A stretch of DNA of 64,000 nucleotides, taken from assembly GCA_015680905.1 (NCBI GenBank), contig CM027379.1:31824501-31888500 (forward strand), read 5' to 3'. The stretch comes from Coptis chinensis (lineage: Eukaryota > Streptophyta > Magnoliopsida > Ranunculales > Ranunculaceae). Below the pieces are notes generated by a model. The model ran no database searches, was not told the origin of the DNA, and saw only the letters and a program-made list of their open reading frames with translations. How positions within the stretch are numbered: the stretch's first letter is position 1; the number at the start of each line of letters is the position of its first letter. Positions 60,515 to 64,000 of the stretch are shown piece after piece. The position numbers were made by a program, and so were the translations under genes.

Positions 60515-61274
60515 TTGACAATGGAACATGAAGAAGGTAACCAGTCCAGGTCCCACAATGACAACAGTCATAATCGACCGTTCAAGTTTGCTGGTGAGCA
60601 CTTCAAGCGGTGGAAGGCGAAGATGATGTTCTATCTGATCCTGGTGAAAGTGGAAAACGTTTTAAGTGAACCGATTCCTGATGAAGATGTCTTGCTAGAA
60701 CTTGCTCTATCTGTTACTGTTGATAAATGGATCACTGTGGATTTCAAGTGTAAGAATTACATCCTGAACTCGCCTGTTGATGATCTATACGACTTATACT
60801 CTGAACTTCCGTCTGCTTCTGATGTTTGGGAAGCCCTACAAAAGAAGTATGATACTGAGGAAGTTGACTCCAAAAAATATGTTGTAAGTCATTATCTTAA
60901 GTTTCAGATGGTAGATGATAAATCTATTGTGTCTCAGTGACATGACCTACAGATTATTGTTCATGAGATACTTTCAGAAGGGATGAAAATTGATGGGCAA
61001 TTTCAAGTTGTTGTCATCAACTCGTCATTGATAAGCTTCCTCCCTCTTGGAAGGATTTCAGGAACATACTGAGGCATAAGTCTAAAGAGTTTTCGATAGA
61101 GAGTCTTATTATGAGACTTCGTATAGAAGAGGAATCACGAAAACAATACCTTAATAAGGAAGTTGCCATGTCATTTGCTAAGGCTAAGATTAATGTGGTA
61201 AACCAACAAACTAGTAACTCTAAATCTAGTTTGAAACCTAATAAGAAGGCCATGAAGAACAAACCTGTTATCAG
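60515..61274 (+). pseudogene. Copia gag remnant
   Basis: It starts at 60515 or 60521 (MEHEEGNQSRSHN). It then reads NRPFKFAGEHFKRWKAKMMF and SASDVWEALQKKYDTEEVDS, a typical copia gag (UBN2-like) region. A TGA at 60938 interrupts ...SQ*HDLQ. After a shift near 61015 the frame continues [19 protein letters not shown] and [16 protein letters not shown], then ends at 61285 in a different frame from pol. Confidence 0.88.
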
Positions 61275-64000
61275 GTGCATATGAATCAGAAACCACCTGT
61301 TGACATGTCAGAAGTTGTCTGTTATACTTGCAAGAAGAAGGGGCATTATGCTATGAACTATAAGAGTCGTAAAGTCAGTGAGGCTAATGTTACCGAGGAA
61401 CCTTTTGTTGCTATAATAACTGAGGTCAATTCTGTTAATGTCTATGAGGGGTGGTGGGTTGATACTGGTGCTTCTAAGCACGTTTGCTATAATAGGAACT
61501 GGTTCAAGAGTTATACCACAACTACGAATCAGGAAGTCCTACTTGGTGATAATCATACCACCAAGGTTCTGGGTACTGATGATGTTGAGCTGCAATTTAC
61601 TTATGGGAAGAAATTGTTGTTAAAGGATGTGCTTCATACTCCTGAGATTATGAAGAATTTGGTTTATGGTTTTATTTTAAACAAGGCTGGATTTCAGCAA
61701 GTCATAAGTAGTGATCAGTATGTGATCACTAAGTATGGGTTTTTTATTGGTAAGGGCTATGCATGTAATGGGATGTTTAAGTTGAATGTTGCTGATATGA
61801 ATAAAACTTCTACTTCTGCTTACATGATCTCTTGTTATGTTAATGTTTGGCATGGTAGATTATGTCATATTAATAGGAATTATGTTAAGAATATGAGTGT
61901 ACTTGGCTTAATTCCTAACTTGGATGATGATTTTGCACATTGTGAATCTTGCACTAAGGCAAAAATCACAAATAAGCCTCACAAATTAGTTGAGAGAAGT
62001 ACAAGCCTGCTAGACTTGGTACATATTGATATTTGTGAGCTTGAAGGAGTTCTGACTAGAGGTGGTAAAAGATATTTTATTACTTTTATTGATGATTGTT
62101 CGAAATTTGCATATGTTTATTTGCTGAAGAATAAAAGTGATGCGTTTGATGCTTTTAAAGCTTATATACTTGAGGTTCAAAATCAGCATGACAGAAACAT
62201 TAAAGTAATTCGAAGTGATAGAGGTACTGAATATGGTTCTGCTGATTTTGATATTTTCTTGCAATCACATGGTATAATCCATGAGACGACAACTCTTTAT
62301 TCACCTGAAATGAATGGAGTAGCTGAACATAAGAACATAACTCTTAAGGAATTAACTGTTGCTATGTTACTTAGTTCTGAAGCACCCTCAAATTTATGGG
62401 GTGAAACTGTTTTGACTGTTTGCTATGTGATGAATAGAATTGTTAATTCTAAGACGAAGGTTACACCTTATCAGCTATGGAAGGACATGAAGCCTAATTT
62501 AAGTTATTTCAGAACATGGGGATGTCTGGCTTTGCTAATGAAGCATGATCCCAAGATCTCAAAGCTTGAGAGCAAAGCTTATGAGTGTGTCCTTCTAGGC
62601 TATACTATGAACAGTAATAGACATACATGTTTTTAGATATGAAGACTAATGTCTTGTTTGAATCATCTGATGCTGAATTTCTTGAAAACATGTTTCCATA
62701 CCTATCTAGAAATAGTGGGGGTGCGTCTTCCTCCAAGGCACCTACTTCTGATGTTTCTGACACTTATATACCTAGAATACATGACAAAGACACTGTTACA
62801 GAATCTGAACCGAGGAGAGGTAAGAGAGCAAGGGTTGCAAAGGAACTGGGACCCAATTTTGTCACTTTTTCTTTGGAAGGAGATCCCTCCTCCATTGAAG
62901 AAGCTCTCACATCTTCTGACTATGAGTTTTGGAGAGAAGCCATACAGAGTGAGCTTGATTCTCTCATGGAGAACAAAACTTGGAAGCTTGTTGATTGGCC
63001 TCCTGGTTGCAAGACTATAGAAAACAAATGGGTTTTAAGAATGAAGTTTAAAACCGATGGTTCAGTGGACAAGTTTAAAGCAAGGTTGGTTATCAAAGGT
63101 TTTCGACAGAGAGAGAACTTTGATTTCTTTGACACATATTCACCTGTTACACGGGTAACATCCATTAGAGTATTACTTTCTGTTGATGTTGTTCATAATC
63201 TTGTTATTCATCAGATGGATGTTAAGACAGCCTTTTTAAACGGGAATTTAGAAGAAGAGATTTATATGGATTAGCCAACAGATTACGTGGAACCAGGTAA
63301 TAGTAAAAAGGTATGCAAATTACTTAAGTCACTTTATGGGTTGAAACAGGCACCTAAACAGTGGCATGAGAAATTTGATAACTTTATCATTACTAATGGG
63401 TTCAAGATAAATGAAAGTGACAAATGCATTTATTATAAGTACTCTGATGAGATATGTGTTATTATATGCTTATATGTTGATGATTTACTAATCTTTGATT
63501 CCAATTTACATGTTGTAAAAGAAACCAAGAATATGTTGTCTTCTAACTTTGATATTAAGGAATTAGGTGAAGGCTGATGTAATGTTGGGAATCAAAATTA
63601 CAAGATCGTCTGATGGCATATGGCTGGATCAGTCACACTACATTAAGAAAATGTTGAAGAAGTATAACTACTTCGATTGTGTGGCCGTTGGTACTCCTTT
63701 TGATCACAGTGTTAAATTATTTGCGAATAATGGTGAACATGTGAATCAAAATGAATATGCAAGTATCATTGGTAGTTTGAAATATGCTACAGATTGTACT
63801 AGACCTGACATTGCCTATGTAGTAGGTATTATTTGCAGGTATATTAGTAATCCTAACGCTAAGCATTGGAAAGCAATTGGCAGGTTAATGAGATACCTAA
63901 AGGGAACCAGTCATTTGGGTATTCATTATTAGAGATATCCTGCTGTTCTTGAGGGGTATACAGATGTTGACTGGAACACTCTCTCAGAAGACTCTAAGGC
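61275..64000 (+). pseudogene. Copia nucleocapsid/pol remnant (protease, integrase, RT, RNase H)
   Basis: The zinc knuckle reads CYTCKKKGHYAMNY, so the last Cys is Tyr. Protease follows as WWVDTGASKHVC. Integrase has the HHCC part (WHGRLCHINR ... CESCTKAK) and DDE residues in VHIDICEL, RSDRGTEYG and NGVAEHKN. A frameshift falls near 62630. RT (from about 62930) has WVLRMKFKTDGSVDKFKARL, QMDVKTAFLNGNLEEEIYMD, a TAG at 63273, LYGLKQAPKQWH and an intact YVDDLL near 63475. After a shift near 63570 the connection and RNase H continue: TRPDIAYVVGIICRYI and MRYLKGTSHLGIHY, a TAG at 63930, then GYTDVDWN at the window edge. Confidence 0.93.

Larger units (their letters stand above)
60515..64000 (+). 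mobile_element. Ty1/copia retrotransposon, 5' coding part, runs off the right edge
   Basis: The plus-strand domain order is gag, zinc knuckle, protease, integrase, reverse transcriptase, RNase H, which defines Ty1/copia. At least three in-frame stops and several frameshifts show that it is inactive. The coding part is cut by the window end within RNase H. Confidence 0.93.

Overview
This is nuclear genomic DNA from a flowering plant, most likely a eudicot. The genes have GT-AG introns. Plant-type genes are present (organellar-type rps16, a thaumatin-like protein, the topoisomerase VI partner BIN4 and cytosolic eS12). The DNA is AT-rich and dominated by plant transposons: CACTA, hAT, PIF/Harbinger, Helitron, Ty3/gypsy, Ty1/copia and L1-type LINE. 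I cannot name the species.

Layout. 1-7075: a 6.76-kb CACTA element with 27-bp inverted ends. It carries exon-intron fragments of a kinesin gene and a calcium-dependent protein kinase gene upstream of its own decayed transposase. 7314-9100: two non-autonomous elements with perfect 8-bp target duplications (a 1,258-bp hAT and a 412-bp GATATT-rich MITE). 11509-23019: a complete but decayed Ty3/gypsy chromovirus on the minus strand, with unusually long (about 3.1 kb) LTRs and a GTATT target duplication. 23200-32023: gene debris (F-box, NPH3), a long near-perfect hairpin, two Helitron-like 3' ends, a second hAT element, and a 2.1-kb array of 55-bp repeats.

32628-53859 is the gene-bearing part. 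It holds rps16 (plus strand; introns swollen by a LINE and by a PIF-like element that holds a phytocyanin fragment), a thaumatin-like protein gene (plus strand), BIN4 (minus strand, ten exons) and eS12 (minus strand, four exons). Between BIN4 and eS12 lies an L1-type LINE fragment split by a 3.1-kb PIF/Harbinger element.

54218-58492: a 141-bp tandem duplication whose second copy was hit by a 3,993-bp Helitron carrying ankyrin-repeat and MBOAT acyltransferase exons. 58690-64000: a 33-bp minisatellite, a (TA)n tract, and the 5' part of a decayed Ty1/copia element that runs off the right edge.

The four intact genes are not a pathway. Two make ribosomal proteins (one for organelles, one for the cytosol) and share TGGGCY promoter motifs. 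One acts in endoreduplication and one is a defence or cell-wall type protein. The most notable biology is repeated capture of host gene fragments by three different DNA-transposon classes (CACTA, PIF-like, Helitron) within 64 kb, with nested insertions that can be ordered in time. I saw no convincing tRNA, rRNA, CRISPR or prokaryotic-type feature.
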